Of a DNA stretch of 64,000 nucleotides, positions 48,471-57,326 are shown one piece after another; positions within the stretch are counted from its first letter, which is position 1, and every line of letters starts with the position of its first letter. The translations under genes were made by a program, and so were the position numbers. The DNA is from Martinezella multihospitum (GTDB lineage: Bacteria; Pseudomonadota; Alphaproteobacteria; Rhizobiales; Rhizobiaceae). The notes beneath the pieces were generated by a model. That model made no database searches, was not told where the DNA came from, and worked only from the letters and a program-made list of their open reading frames with translations. Where the stretch lies: assembly GCF_900094585.1 (NCBI RefSeq), contig NZ_FMAG01000003.1, forward strand, positions 62,001-126,000, written 5' to 3'.

Positions 48471-49727
48471 ATGAACATACAGGTTGAACCCGCATCGCTC
48501 GGAAACTGGAGCACGCGCGCCTATCATCGGCGCTGGCTGCTTGATCAAGCGGACGCGCTTTTCGATTTCTTCCAGTACCGCGCCGTCAACCCCAAAGGCG
48601 GCTTCTACGACATGGATGATGCCGGCAAGCCATTGGATAAGGCAAATCCCGTGCGCGGCATTCACTCGACCGCCCGCATGGTGCACTGCTTCTCGATCGG
48701 GTCGTTGCTCGGTCGTCCCGGCGCAAACGAAATTGTCGACCATGGCATGAACTATCTATGGAACCATCATCGCGACACGAAGCATGGCGGCTATTTCTGG
48801 TCGTTGAACAATGACGGCCCCGTCGATTCCAGCAAACAGGGCTATGGTCACGCTTTCGTGCTGCTTGCTGCCTCATCCGCAAAGACCATCGGCCATCCAC
48901 TGGCCGATGGCATGTTGGCAGATGTCACGGAAATTCTGAATACGAAGTTCTGGGAAGCAAAGCACGGAGCGATTGCCGAGGAATTCAATCGGGATTGGTC
49001 CTTGATCGACGGCGGCACCTATCGCGGCCAGAACTCCAACATGCACCTGACGGAAGCCCTGATGGCTGCATTCGAAGCAACCGCTGATAAGACATATCTC
49101 GAAAAAGCGGAGAGCATCGCCGATCTCGTCATTCGTCGTTCGGCTGGGTCCGTCGGCTGGCGCGTTGCCGAACACTTCAACGCCGATTGGGTGCTCGACA
49201 AGAATTACCGCGGCAACGAGATGTTCCGTCCATCGGGGACGACACCAGGGCATTGGCTGGAATGGGCGCGTCTCATCCTGCAGCTCTGGGCGCTTGGGGA
49301 AAAGCGTCATGACTGGATGCCGGAAGCAGCCAAGGGTCTCTTCTCTCAATCCATGTCACTTGGCTGGGACAGCAAGAAGAATGGGTTCTTCTATACGCTC
49401 GACTGGGAAGATGCGCCCGCCAAGCGCAACAAGCTTTGGTGGCCCGTATGCGAGGGTGCCGGTGCGGCTCACTATCTGAATAAACACGTCCCGAGCGATT
49501 TCCACGAAGAAAGCTACCGCAAAATCTGGAGCGTAATCGGCCAAGCCTTCATCGATCGTGCCAATGGCGGCTGGCATGAGGAACTGACGGAAGATCTCGT
49601 TCCCGCTCACACGCTATTCCCGGGCAAGGGCGATATCTACCACGCGCTACAGGCATGCCTCATCCCCCTTTTCCCGGCAACGGGAAGCTTGACCAAAGTC
49701 ATCGCCGAGGCTGGTGGCAAGATCTGA
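48471..49727 (+). CDS. AGE-family epimerase/isomerase (N-acylglucosamine 2-epimerase / mannose isomerase-like)
   Basis: 418 residues, an alpha6/alpha6-barrel family that interconverts aldoses and ketoses or C2 epimers. The start at 48471 follows GGAGGATGGT; the in-frame ATG at 48459 would leave no ribosome site. Recognisable family blocks: G-G-F-Y-D-M-D, H-S-T-A-R-M-V-H-C-F, W-N-H-H-R-D, G-Y-G-H-A-F-V-L-L-A with the conserved His, and a late G-W-H-E-E-L. Mannose, glucose and sulfoquinovose isomerases and GlcNAc 2-epimerases share these, so the substrate is open. Single gene. Confidence 0.87.
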   Translation: MNIQVEPASLGNWSTRAYHRRWLLDQADALFDFFQYRAVNPKGGFYDMDDAGKPLDKANPVRGIHSTARMVHCFSIGSLLGRPGANEIVDHGMNYLWNHHRDTKHGGYFWSLNNDGPVDSSKQGYGHAFVLLAASSAKTIGHPLADGMLADVTEILNTKFWEAKHGAIAEEFNRDWSLIDGGTYRGQNSNMHLTEALMAAFEATADKTYLEKAESIADLVIRRSAGSVGWRVAEHFNADWVLDKNYRGNEMFRPSGTTPGHWLEWARLILQLWALGEKRHDWMPEAAKGLFSQSMSLGWDSKKNGFFYTLDWEDAPAKRNKLWWPVCEGAGAAHYLNKHVPSDFHEESYRKIWSVIGQAFIDRANGGWHEELTEDLVPAHTLFPGKGDIYHALQACLIPLFPATGSLTKVIAEAGGKI

Positions 49728-49769
49728 AATCGGCGGCGGCGCCCAATCGAAGTGCGCCGCCTCGCCGCT

Positions 49770-50258
49770 CTATGCGAGGCTGAGATTGTGAAGCTCGTGG
49801 CCGAGAGTAAGAGCCAAGGCTTCGACAACGAGATTGTGGTCTTCGCGCTGCGGCAGCCCAGAAACGGTGACGGCGCCGATGCAGCCCGTGCCATTGACGA
49901 AGATCGGAAAGCTGCCACCGGATGCGGCAAACTCGGTGCTTGAAAGCCCGTTGTCTTCGATCGTCTTGCCCTGCTGCTGCAGCCGCAACGTGCTGGCGTA
50001 GCTGCTTCGGAAGTAGCGCAGCACCATGTTGCGCTTCCGACGGATCCAGTTGGAATTGTCGGGTGTCGAGCCGGGCAAGGCTATGTAGAAAACTGGCATG
50101 GAATGCAGCGTGATATCGATGGCGACGCCCATGTTGCGCTCACTGGCGAGGTCGCGCAACAGCTTGCCGAGCACCCAAGCGGTCGAAAGGTCAAAAGCAT
50201 CGAAACGCAGCGTTTCCTCTTGCAGCTCGATACGAGCTAGGTCCTGGTCGATCGTCAT
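49770..50258 (-). CDS. UPF0303 / heme-degrading-domain (HbpS-like) protein
   Basis: 162 residues of the GlcG/HbpS-like UPF0303 family. The pattern V-N-G-T-G-C-I-G-A-V-T-V-S-G-L-P near residue 120 is the family's glycine block, and R-R-K-R-N-M-V near 72 is a basic segment. Related proteins bind heme or cobalamin or act in two-component sensing; the physiological role here is unknown. Convergent with the AGE isomerase gene (42-bp gap). Cytosolic. Confidence 0.82.
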   Translation of the reverse strand: MTIDQDLARIELQEETLRFDAFDLSTAWVLGKLLRDLASERNMGVAIDITLHSMPVFYIALPGSTPDNSNWIRRKRNMVLRYFRSSYASTLRLQQQGKTIEDNGLSSTEFAASGGSFPIFVNGTGCIGAVTVSGLPQREDHNLVVEALALTLGHELHNLSLA

Positions 50259-50317
50259 GGAAAACCTTCTCTAAAAATAGATCGGCCTATCAAACGCGGA
50301 GAGAATGATTTGTCCAC

Positions 50318-51256
50318 CTATCTCTTCGGTATTTCGAAGCCAAGCTGCCACTTCTGACCGATCGAAAAATCATATTCATCCGGCTCGAATGCCTCGAAAC
50401 CTCCACCTGGGTAGAAGGTCAGTTCCCCGACACGGACCCACTCCGCCGACGCATAGAGATCGACACGGACGAAATCGATATCGTGAGCGACCGTTTCAGC
50501 GACCTGAATCATCTCCTCGAGCCGCGGCGGACGTGCCAATTCGCCTGGATAGAGACCGAGATAATCCCGGTCATAGAACGGCAGCTTCTGCCAGTCGGGA
50601 GTGTAGTTGCACGAATAGCCTCGACCATTTTCGCGGATGTCGATCTCAATATGCGAGACCTTCCCGCCAAACGTAAAGAGCCGATAGTCCCACGGAACTC
50701 GCCCGTCAACGAGCAGCATGCTTTCAATGAGAATACGAGGCTTCAGTTGGCTGTAAGCCCACTCTCTGTTGTAACGGGCATGATTGATCGCTAGCCACTC
50801 GCCGGACGGATCGTTCTTAAGGAGACGATCGACGTCGGCTTCACCGTAGAGAAATCGCCCCACACCGCTCGCATGGGTTGGCTTCACAACGGCCGGCAAT
50901 GAAATCCCTGACCAATCCACGGAGGCTAGATCGTTCCCAACCCAAAGCGTCGGGATAACATATTGGCTGCCAACCCTTTCTCCAATCAACCCTTTTGCAT
51001 CGGCCTTATCTACGAGACGTGGAAAGAGAGGGTTGCGATCGTATAATTTGCGCGCTTGTACCTTCTCGGTAAAGGTTTGAGGGGATGACAAATTAGGGAA
51101 TTTGCCGCGAATGGCGCGATATTTAAGTGCGCAATAGGGCTTATCGGGCAAAGGCGACACTAGCCGCCAGAGAAGGTTGCGCGCGCGCTCGCGTAATCCC
51201 TTCTGCAGATATCCCGGGATGAGAAATCCATCTTGATCGGCGGCTCGATCTATCAT
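50318..51256 (-). CDS. ATP-grasp protein, TupA-like (polysaccharide/teichuronopeptide-type ligase)
   Basis: 312 residues from the ATG at 51256; the frame also opens with a TTG at 51277. TupA-like ATP-grasp blocks are visible: F-T-E-K-V-Q-A-R-K-L near the N-terminus, P-A-V-V-K-P-T-H-A-S-G for the nucleotide-binding Lys region, I-L-I-E-S-M-L-L, D-Y-R-L-F-T-F-G-G-K and the late F-V-R-V-D-L-Y with V-G-E-L-T-F-Y-P-G-G-G supplying metal ligands. Family members ligate carboxylates to amines in surface-polymer modification. Divergent from a Wzx-like flippase gene, which fits decoration of an exported polysaccharide. Confidence 0.85.
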   Translation of the reverse strand: MIDRAADQDGFLIPGYLQKGLRERARNLLWRLVSPLPDKPYCALKYRAIRGKFPNLSSPQTFTEKVQARKLYDRNPLFPRLVDKADAKGLIGERVGSQYVIPTLWVGNDLASVDWSGISLPAVVKPTHASGVGRFLYGEADVDRLLKNDPSGEWLAINHARYNREWAYSQLKPRILIESMLLVDGRVPWDYRLFTFGGKVSHIEIDIRENGRGYSCNYTPDWQKLPFYDRDYLGLYPGELARPPRLEEMIQVAETVAHDIDFVRVDLYASAEWVRVGELTFYPGGGFEAFEPDEYDFSIGQKWQLGFEIPKR

Positions 51257-51349
51257 GGTGACGGTCTCGAATTTCAACTAGAAAGCAAGTGAAAACTATC
51301 AGCCGCCCTTTAACACAAGGTTATGCGTAAGCCCTCAGGATAGATAGCC

Positions 51350-52858
51350 ATGAGCGCGTTCGTACCAAATCTCCTCAAAAGCTCGTTGATTAGCTTGGCA
51401 GCGACGTCCATCTCGCTTGTCGCGGGCTTTGCCAGCAGCATCATTGTAGCCCGCCTGCTCGGTCCTGCGGGGTCTGGCAACGTCGCCTACGCCTTATGGA
51501 TTGCAACGTCGGCCGCGGCATTGGCCGACATGGGCCTGTCTCAGACCCTGCTGCGCAATGCGGGCGGTCACGCGGGCAATGGCGATGCATGGAAAGCGCT
51601 GGTCCGCACTGCGCTCCGCAGTTTCCTCATATCGGTCAGCATGGTCAGCGCGGGCATTCTTCTCTTTGCCGCAATCACCTACGCTTATCGCGATGCGCGA
51701 GATGCGTGGTTCTGGCTGGTCACCGGGTTCCTCTTTCTTAGTTATGCGTTCTACGCATTTTCCACTGCCGTGGCACGCGGAAGAAATCGGTTCGGACAGA
51801 CGGCCCGCACCACTTTGCTGGGCGGGGCTATGCAGGTCCCAGTTGTATTCGTCGGAGCCTGGTTGCTGGGTCCGGCGGGGGCGTTGATAGGCTATATCGC
51901 CCGTTACCTGCCGCAAGCATTGAAATTGCGCGACTACATCGACCCTAACGCAAGATATTCGCGGGAAAACCTATCGCCGGAAATGTTGCGCTATGGACGG
52001 TACATCTGGTTCAGCGATCTCATCGAGATCCTCATCCTCTCCCGTATTGAATTCCTCTTTCTCGGCATCTTTCTCTCTCCGACCAGTATCGGTTACTTCG
52101 CAGCCGGGCTCGGTCTGGCCGGCCTCACCGAACAGATCATGCTCCAAATGTCGCCAGCATTAATCGTCAACTTCACCGAAGCCCATGCAAAAAGCGACCC
52201 GCAGTCTCTTAATGCAGCTTACAGGCGCGTCATCCGAATAGTCGCCCTGGTCGTGCTACCGATCAGCATGGGTGGCGCAGTTATCATGCCCGAGCTCTTG
52301 CCGATGATTTTCGGCGATATCTTCGGGCCCGCCGTGCCGGCTGCAGCCACGCTGCTAGCCTTCGTATGGCTTGCCGGCATGTCCGTGATCCCCTGGGGTA
52401 TCATCAGCGCATCTGGGCGAAGCGCCATTTTGCTACGAGTGCAGATTGCAAGCGCTGTGGCAACAATACTCTTGCTAACCGCTTTCGTACCATCCCTCGG
52501 CCTGGAAGGCGCGGCCCTAGCTCGCGCGATAACCGTGACATTGACGTTTGCGTTGCTTGGCTGGATGGCCTGGAAATATGTCCGAGTCACCGTCCCTTTA
52601 ACCGCGTTGGCGAAAACGGTTCTTGCGGCAGCTCTCTGTGCGGGTGCAGCAAGCCTTTGCATTTACAGTCTCGATGGGCTGCCGGCACTTTTAAGCGCCA
52701 TTCCCGCCGGAGCAATCACCTATCTGTTGGCTATTCGTTTCTTACGCTTGATTACGCCCGAAGACGTACAAATTCTGATGACGACAGCCGGTGGAAAATT
52801 GCCGAGCGTATCACGTCTTTTCGCTGGCAGATTGCTAAGCTTCCTTGTACCCGGCTGA
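51350..52858 (+). CDS. Wzx-like polysaccharide flippase (MOP superfamily)
   Basis: 502 residues with about 12-14 transmembrane helices spread evenly from residue 10 to 480. The N-terminal helix L-I-S-L-A-A-T-S-I-S-L-V-A-G-F-A-S and the R-L-L-G-P-A-G-S-G-N block match lipid-linked-oligosaccharide flippases (RfbX/Wzx, PST family). Moves lipid-linked repeat units across the inner membrane. Convergent with a glycosyltransferase gene (4-bp gap). Codon use is visibly less GC-biased than in the housekeeping genes, a sign of possible transfer. Confidence 0.88.
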   Translation: MSAFVPNLLKSSLISLAATSISLVAGFASSIIVARLLGPAGSGNVAYALWIATSAAALADMGLSQTLLRNAGGHAGNGDAWKALVRTALRSFLISVSMVSAGILLFAAITYAYRDARDAWFWLVTGFLFLSYAFYAFSTAVARGRNRFGQTARTTLLGGAMQVPVVFVGAWLLGPAGALIGYIARYLPQALKLRDYIDPNARYSRENLSPEMLRYGRYIWFSDLIEILILSRIEFLFLGIFLSPTSIGYFAAGLGLAGLTEQIMLQMSPALIVNFTEAHAKSDPQSLNAAYRRVIRIVALVVLPISMGGAVIMPELLPMIFGDIFGPAVPAAATLLAFVWLAGMSVIPWGIISASGRSAILLRVQIASAVATILLLTAFVPSLGLEGAALARAITVTLTFALLGWMAWKYVRVTVPLTALAKTVLAAALCAGAASLCIYSLDGLPALLSAIPAGAITYLLAIRFLRLITPEDVQILMTTAGGKLPSVSRLFAGRLLSFLVPG

Positions 52859-52862
52859 GCGA

Positions 52863-54023
52863 CTATTGGGCTTGGTATGCGGCAGCCAAAGTTTGCCGCG
52901 CAACTTCGTCCCAAGTCATTATTCCATCGCGGAAAGCCGCCGAACGCTGCATCGCCAGCGCTGCATCGATCTTCTCTCGCCAGGCGACCTCGCCATCCAA
53001 TCGATAGGCAATGCCGTTGGTGCGAGTAAAAGGAACGAGATCAGGTAACAGGATCGGCAGACCACAATAGCTATATTGCGCGAGTTTCAGGCTCGATTCC
53101 GCGAGATAGACCTCATCTGCGGTCAAGCGATAGGGAGCAATACCGAAATCAGCATGCTGCAGGTAAGGGATGATGCTCTCAAAGTCCCTTTCGCCGTAGA
53201 TCGTAACATTCGGTCGAACCCAACCATTCCATGTGGCACCAAAAACATGGAAATTCACATCCGGCGCGGCAGCAGCCATCGCGGCGACGGAAGTTTGGTC
53301 AAAAAGCATATTGCCTATAGAGATCGCATTGCGGCTACCGGGCGTATAAGGGGATGGCTGTTCGCGATCGAACAGAGTCGCATCAACGCCTTGCGGGATG
53401 GTAAGCACACGCCCGCCTGGGGGAAGCATCACACCAAGCCGCCGTGAAGGAACGCAAATCGCATCAAACTGGGCGATCTGCCGAGCTTCGATATCCTGTA
53501 GCGCCGACGCGGCCCCGATGGTTCTCAGCAGGTCGCGACAAAAATACAAAATCCGCGCTTTTGGGTTTAGTTTCTTGACCTTGGCTAAGAAAGCGAGGGC
53601 GGAGCCGCTCTCAACCAGCACCAGATCTGCATCGGCTATAGCGCGGCGCGCAAAGAGCGGGAAATAGCTGCCATAGAGCCAAAAGAGCGCCGGGCTAGCT
53701 ACATTGAGAAAGCGGTTACCGGAACTGAAGGCATGCAGTGGAGGTAGATATGCGCCGGCCCTCAGATTAGCAGCGATGGTCTGAAACCGGTTCGCCTGAT
53801 CTTGAGACAAAGCACGAAAACGCCGGCGATCCTTGAGCAAAGTGAGCCAGCTGTGGCCAATAGTGAGAAAATAGACTTCATGCCCCTGCTCGGCCCAGTG
53901 GGATGCAATGAAGTGAATTGACGCCTTGCGATAGCCTCGCAAAAACGCATGCGACGTCAAGATCACGATTTTTCGTCGTAGCTGCGCCTCTCGACTGCCC
54001 AGCTCTAGTTCACCATTTGCCAA
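52863..54023 (-). CDS. Glycosyltransferase, GumK (GT70)-like
   Basis: 386 residues, GT-B fold. N-terminal I-V-I-L-T-S-H-A-F-L-R-G-Y-R-K-A-S-I-H-F resembles GumK-type glucuronosyltransferases that act on lipid-linked intermediates. C-terminal G-I-A-P-Y near residue 300 and A-E-S-S-L-K-L-A-Q-Y-S-Y-C-G-L-P are the nucleotide-sugar region, with the conserved Glu-Ser-Ser-Lys. No in-frame ATG occurs near the start; a TTG at 54023 gives the sensible N-terminus. Donor and acceptor unknown. Probably part of the same surface polymer as the flippase and ATP-grasp genes. Confidence 0.83.
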   Translation of the reverse strand: MANGELELGSREAQLRRKIVILTSHAFLRGYRKASIHFIASHWAEQGHEVYFLTIGHSWLTLLKDRRRFRALSQDQANRFQTIAANLRAGAYLPPLHAFSSGNRFLNVASPALFWLYGSYFPLFARRAIADADLVLVESGSALAFLAKVKKLNPKARILYFCRDLLRTIGAASALQDIEARQIAQFDAICVPSRRLGVMLPPGGRVLTIPQGVDATLFDREQPSPYTPGSRNAISIGNMLFDQTSVAAMAAAAPDVNFHVFGATWNGWVRPNVTIYGERDFESIIPYLQHADFGIAPYRLTADEVYLAESSLKLAQYSYCGLPILLPDLVPFTRTNGIAYRLDGEVAWREKIDAALAMQRSAAFRDGIMTWDEVARQTLAAAYQAQ

Positions 54024-54347
54024 AGGCGGTCCCCAACAGCGACCCTCAGCCGGTTTATGTCATGACCGACATCCAAACGTCGATGAGGTCGCAGCAACGA
54101 ACAGTCATGTCCGGGGCATTGATAGCCGCAACCAAAGCCCAATTCTGCGGGGATATGAACCACAAAGCGTCTAACATGCGGTTAAAGTTGTATCATCAAT
54201 CATCACATTCACAGGCTGCAGCTCGCCTGGAATTGATTGGAGGGTCATCAACCCGGCCTTGAAGTGGCGCAGCTCTCGCTTGCCTGCGGCAAGCGAACAG
54301 GTCATTGATAAAGCTTTACGAATGTCTCGCCACAGGAATACTCCAGC
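54024..54347. other. Divergent spacer with a perfect hairpin
   Basis: 324 bases between the glycosyltransferase and lyase genes without a credible gene. A palindromic stem-loop CGCTTGCC-TGC-GGCAAGCG lies at 54277-54295, 52 bp before the lyase start; without a T tract it looks like an operator or leader structure rather than a terminator. Confidence 0.45.
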
Positions 54348-55316
54348 ATGAATGCAAAGTACGCACTGCCCGCCATATTGGCCTGCACCTGTGCCGCAAC
54401 ACCGGTTCTGGCCGATAGTCCGTCGCAAATGGTGCTGCGTGACGGTTTCGACGGCACAGATTTCGCTCCATCTGGCCATCTTTATTATCGCGACAACTTC
54501 GAGCAAAGGGCCGGAACGATCGAATTTCAATCGGAAGTCAAGCATTCTGGAACCGGCGCATTGAAATTGAGCGTCGGACCATTCTGCCCACCGGGTAAGG
54601 CAAACTGTAGCGAGAGAGCGGAAATCTGGGAGCGCACCAGGTATCGCGTTCCATACGACCAGGGCGTTTGGTACGGTTTCGCTGTCAAATTCGCCGATCC
54701 CATACCCTCAGGCGACCATCGCTACCTTATCGCGCAATGGAAGCGAGAAATCGGGCCGAACGCCAAAGGAGATTTCAGCCCCTTCCTCGCCCTGCGGCTC
54801 AATAATGGCAAACTCTTCGCAACCATTGAAACCAACTACGTTGCCCCCATCAAGAAACACGAGCCCGAAAGTAACGGCAAAGCTTGCAGCGACAACGAAG
54901 CGCCGGTCTGGTTCCGTCCCGATACCAATCAAATGCGTGCATTGGTGGCCACCGACGACAACTGGGGCGTATCCGACGGGCAAGAATTTACTGGCTGTAC
55001 AGATGCCATAAAAGTAATAAATCGCGGCAACAAACTACCGACACCGGCATCAGGTTGGATCGACTTTGCCATTTACAGCAAACCTGGCCCCGATGGCTCG
55101 GGCCATATTGAGATATTCGCCAATAACAAATGGATCGTTACGGTTACCGGCCATATAGGACATGCCGATCACGGATTGGGAAAGAATCAATACTTCAAAT
55201 TCGGCCCTTATCGCGCCGCCGATACCACAGTATGGACGCTTTATTACGATGATTTTCGCCGTTCGCCCCACTGCGCCGATGTATTATCGGACCCCAGCCT
55301 TTGCCCTATGAAGTGA
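54348..55316 (+). CDS. Secreted polysaccharide lyase (heparin lyase I / PL7-20-type beta-jelly roll)
   Basis: 322 residues with a Sec signal ending near V-L-A-D (about residue 23). The mature protein shows the heparin-lyase-I-like pattern: S-E-R-A-E-I near 92, V-W-Y-G-F-A-V-K-F near 106, L-I-A-Q-W-K near 124, L-R-L-N-N-G-K-L, and the closing D-H-G-L-G-K-N-Q-Y-F-K-F-G-P-Y. Four or more Cys fit disulfides in the periplasm or outside the cell. It may trim the polymer built by the neighbouring genes, or degrade a host/plant uronic polymer. Class assignment within PL families is uncertain. Confidence 0.83.
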   Translation: MNAKYALPAILACTCAATPVLADSPSQMVLRDGFDGTDFAPSGHLYYRDNFEQRAGTIEFQSEVKHSGTGALKLSVGPFCPPGKANCSERAEIWERTRYRVPYDQGVWYGFAVKFADPIPSGDHRYLIAQWKREIGPNAKGDFSPFLALRLNNGKLFATIETNYVAPIKKHEPESNGKACSDNEAPVWFRPDTNQMRALVATDDNWGVSDGQEFTGCTDAIKVINRGNKLPTPASGWIDFAIYSKPGPDGSGHIEIFANNKWIVTVTGHIGHADHGLGKNQYFKFGPYRAADTTVWTLYYDDFRRSPHCADVLSDPSLCPMK

Positions 55317-55358
55317 CAAGGCTACCGAAGATGTGTGCCTCTAGATCAATATGGCTAG

Positions 55359-55384
55359 GCGCACTCCGAGAGTGCGCTTTTTTT
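55359..55384 (+). terminator. Rho-independent terminator of the lyase gene
   Basis: An 8-bp stem GCGCACTC / GAGTGCGC with a CGA loop followed by TTTTTTT. Confidence 0.9.
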
Positions 55385-55447
55385 GAGAAACGGCCGAACT
55401 TTTTCCTTTCTCGGTAGTTATCTTCTTTCGTGAAGGAGGTGACCGAA

Positions 55448-55744
55448 ATGCTTACTACCCATCGCGATTGCAAACAGCATGTGAAGAGGAATGCGATACC
55501 CTCCCTAGGTGAAATTGAGGGGCGAGTTGCGGTCCTGGAAATTGTCGCCCAGTCTGCGCTAACGCATGTATTCGACGAAGGTGAAGTCGATATCGATGCA
55601 GCGTTATTGGTCCAGATTCGCAGAGCCATGCATCGCAAATGCAAGGACTTGAAACTTGATGGCGACGACACGGCATCGGCACTTTTATACGCCGAGGAGC
55701 TGATTGAGGCCGCGGTAAAGGCGTCGCATCCAATCCATCAATGA
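55448..55744 (+). CDS. Hypothetical 98-residue soluble protein
   Basis: The ATG at 55448 lies 5 nt after AAGGAGGTGA (55433-55442), a near-perfect complement of the 16S 3' end, so expression is probably high; an in-frame GTG at 55430 precedes that site. The protein is mostly helical, with an acidic middle (D-E-G-E-V-D-I-D-A) and a basic patch (R-R-A-M-H-R-K-C-K). No signal or membrane segment. Upstream, CGAAC-(16 nt)-AGTT resembles the EcfG stress-promoter pattern with two mismatches (weak). Its stop overlaps the next small gene. I recognise no family. Confidence 0.6.
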   Translation: MLTTHRDCKQHVKRNAIPSLGEIEGRVAVLEIVAQSALTHVFDEGEVDIDAALLVQIRRAMHRKCKDLKLDGDDTASALLYAEELIEAAVKASHPIHQ

Positions 55745-55890
55745 TGCCTTCCAGGCCAAGGCTCGTATTGTCCCTCTTAGTGGCGCTGGCAATTACGCTC
55801 GGCGTCCTCTTGTTTGTTGCACCACACGATACAGCGGTGAGGATTATTCCTTCTATGGCGCCGCCCGGTGGGCATCAAAATCAGCAATAA
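55741..55890 (+). CDS. 49-residue single-pass membrane peptide, coupled to the preceding gene
   Basis: ATG at 55741 overlaps the preceding stop (ATGA). The peptide has a basic start (M-M-P-S-R-P-R), one hydrophobic stretch (L-V-L-S-L-L-V-A-L-A-I-T-L-G-V-L-L-F-V) and a short Pro/Gly/Gln-rich tail ending at TAA 55888-55890. The N-in orientation follows from the positive-inside rule. Function unknown. Translational coupling and the clean membrane span support a real gene; there is no independent family evidence. Confidence 0.5.
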   Translation: MMPSRPRLVLSLLVALAITLGVLLFVAPHDTAVRIIPSMAPPGGHQNQQ

Positions 55891-56054
55891 TGTGCCCAAG
55901 AATAGACCTGTGTCACGTTAAGACACACACAGCCTGTCCCATATCAGGCTGCCGTTAACGTCGCGCGATGAACTCGGTTGCAAATTTTCAAAACCAAAGC
56001 AGTGTTCGCTTCGCCCCACCCGATACCAAGCTCCAACAATGAATGGTGTAGCGA

Positions 56055-56261
56055 ATGTCTATGATGGTCAATGCGCCGCTTTACCCTGATGACATCGATG
56101 TCCTCGCAGGCGCACTTTTTGCATGGTGTGCCGAACGCAGTATCAAATTACAAAGTCAGGAAGGTCTGTCGGCAGCCAATGTGGCCATCGATCTCTACAA
56201 TGCCGGCTATCAAACACAAGATCAGTTGCTTGGCGCCTTGCATAACTACGATTTTCATTGA
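56055..56261 (+). CDS. Hypothetical 68-residue protein
   Basis: Small acidic protein starting M-S-M-M-V-N-A-P with a helical body (V-L-A-G-A-L-F-A-W-C-A-E-R) and no signal or clear membrane helix. The frame ends 93 bp before the opposite-strand isomerase gene. The preceding bases include no strong AGGAG (only GGTGTAGCGA), so expression is uncertain. Not recognised. Confidence 0.45.
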   Translation: MSMMVNAPLYPDDIDVLAGALFAWCAERSIKLQSQEGLSAANVAIDLYNAGYQTQDQLLGALHNYDFH

Positions 56262-56353
56262 CGTCTTGCCCAGACATCCAGCTTTGCATTTAAAACCAGA
56301 GCACAATTTCTCTAGGTAGCGTATCTAAAAAAGCGGCGGCGGTAACCGCTGTT

Positions 56354-57211
56354 TTATGCCGCATTCTCTTTGAAGACATTAGCGATACAGTCTCGCTCTT
56401 CGAGAATCCCGGACCATTCATCCTGATGATATGTAGAATCGTAGATCAGCGTGAAAGGACCTTGATAGCCAGCCGCGTCGGAAAGCTTAACGCAGCGAAC
56501 ATAATCCTCTGCATCGAGGCCCGCTGCTGAATAACGTCCCTTTGCATGGCAGAGTTCAGCGCGGCCCATGATCTTTGCGAGATCTTCGTATTTATCGTCT
56601 CGCTCCCAGTTGCCGAAATCTCCGTTGAGGCCGACTTTGCCGTGCAAAGCATCGAGAATCCGATTGACCTCCGTCGGTCCCGGTAACAGGTCGAACCAAT
56701 TCTCCATGACGAGACGCACTCCCGCCGCGGCAGCCAATTCGGCGAGCCACCGCAGATGGGTCTCCGCAAGCGTCAAAGCCGAATCTGTCGGCTGAGCCTT
56801 TCCGGCAATCACGCGCATGTTTTCAGCCCCAAGAGCCACCGCAACGTCAATCCATCCTGCCATCCATTCGGCATCGCGCTGGGCGGTTTCAGAATTGCTG
56901 AGATCTCCGTCTTCAACGAGCAGCGTCTGAAGCTTTACGCCAGCTTCCTCCATAGCCTTTCGAAAATCGCCGAGATAGCCAGGAAGAAGGCTCGGCAAAT
57001 GGAAGGAGCATATCTCAAGTCGAAAGATGCCATGATCGGCGCATTGTTGCGGCACATCGATCAATTCGATCGTGCCCTTCCCATATGTCGGCTGACGGGC
57101 CGGATATGCTTGATCAGCGGGCTTATAGGGATAGGTGGAACCAAGTGCCCGATGCAGGGACCAGCTTGAAACCGCAAAACGATCCGACAAATCAACCACA
57201 AGACGCCCCAT
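56354..57211 (-). CDS. Sugar phosphate isomerase/epimerase-like TIM-barrel protein
   Basis: 285 residues of the xylose-isomerase-like/AP-endonuclease-2 TIM-barrel family (hydroxypyruvate isomerase, inosose dehydratase, tagatose epimerase relatives). Seen: S-S-W-S-L-H-R at the first strand, L-V-M-E-N-W-F near residue 165 with the metal-ligand Glu, L-N-G-D-F-G-N-W near 195, and A-E-L-C-H-A-K-G near 220 with His, in the positions used for metal and substrate. The gene sits just before the phage-like block and may be chromosomal. Substrate unknown. Confidence 0.82.
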   Translation of the reverse strand: MGRLVVDLSDRFAVSSWSLHRALGSTYPYKPADQAYPARQPTYGKGTIELIDVPQQCADHGIFRLEICSFHLPSLLPGYLGDFRKAMEEAGVKLQTLLVEDGDLSNSETAQRDAEWMAGWIDVAVALGAENMRVIAGKAQPTDSALTLAETHLRWLAELAAAAGVRLVMENWFDLLPGPTEVNRILDALHGKVGLNGDFGNWERDDKYEDLAKIMGRAELCHAKGRYSAAGLDAEDYVRCVKLSDAAGYQGPFTLIYDSTYHQDEWSGILEERDCIANVFKENAA

Positions 57212-57326
57212 TTCTTATTGTCGTAGAAGGTAATCAAGAAATAGGTTGGATTGGGCGGATATCAATCGAAAATATGTCATAGCCGCCCGCTCCTATGTGC
57301 CTCTTTGTCATATGAAATCATCAAGG

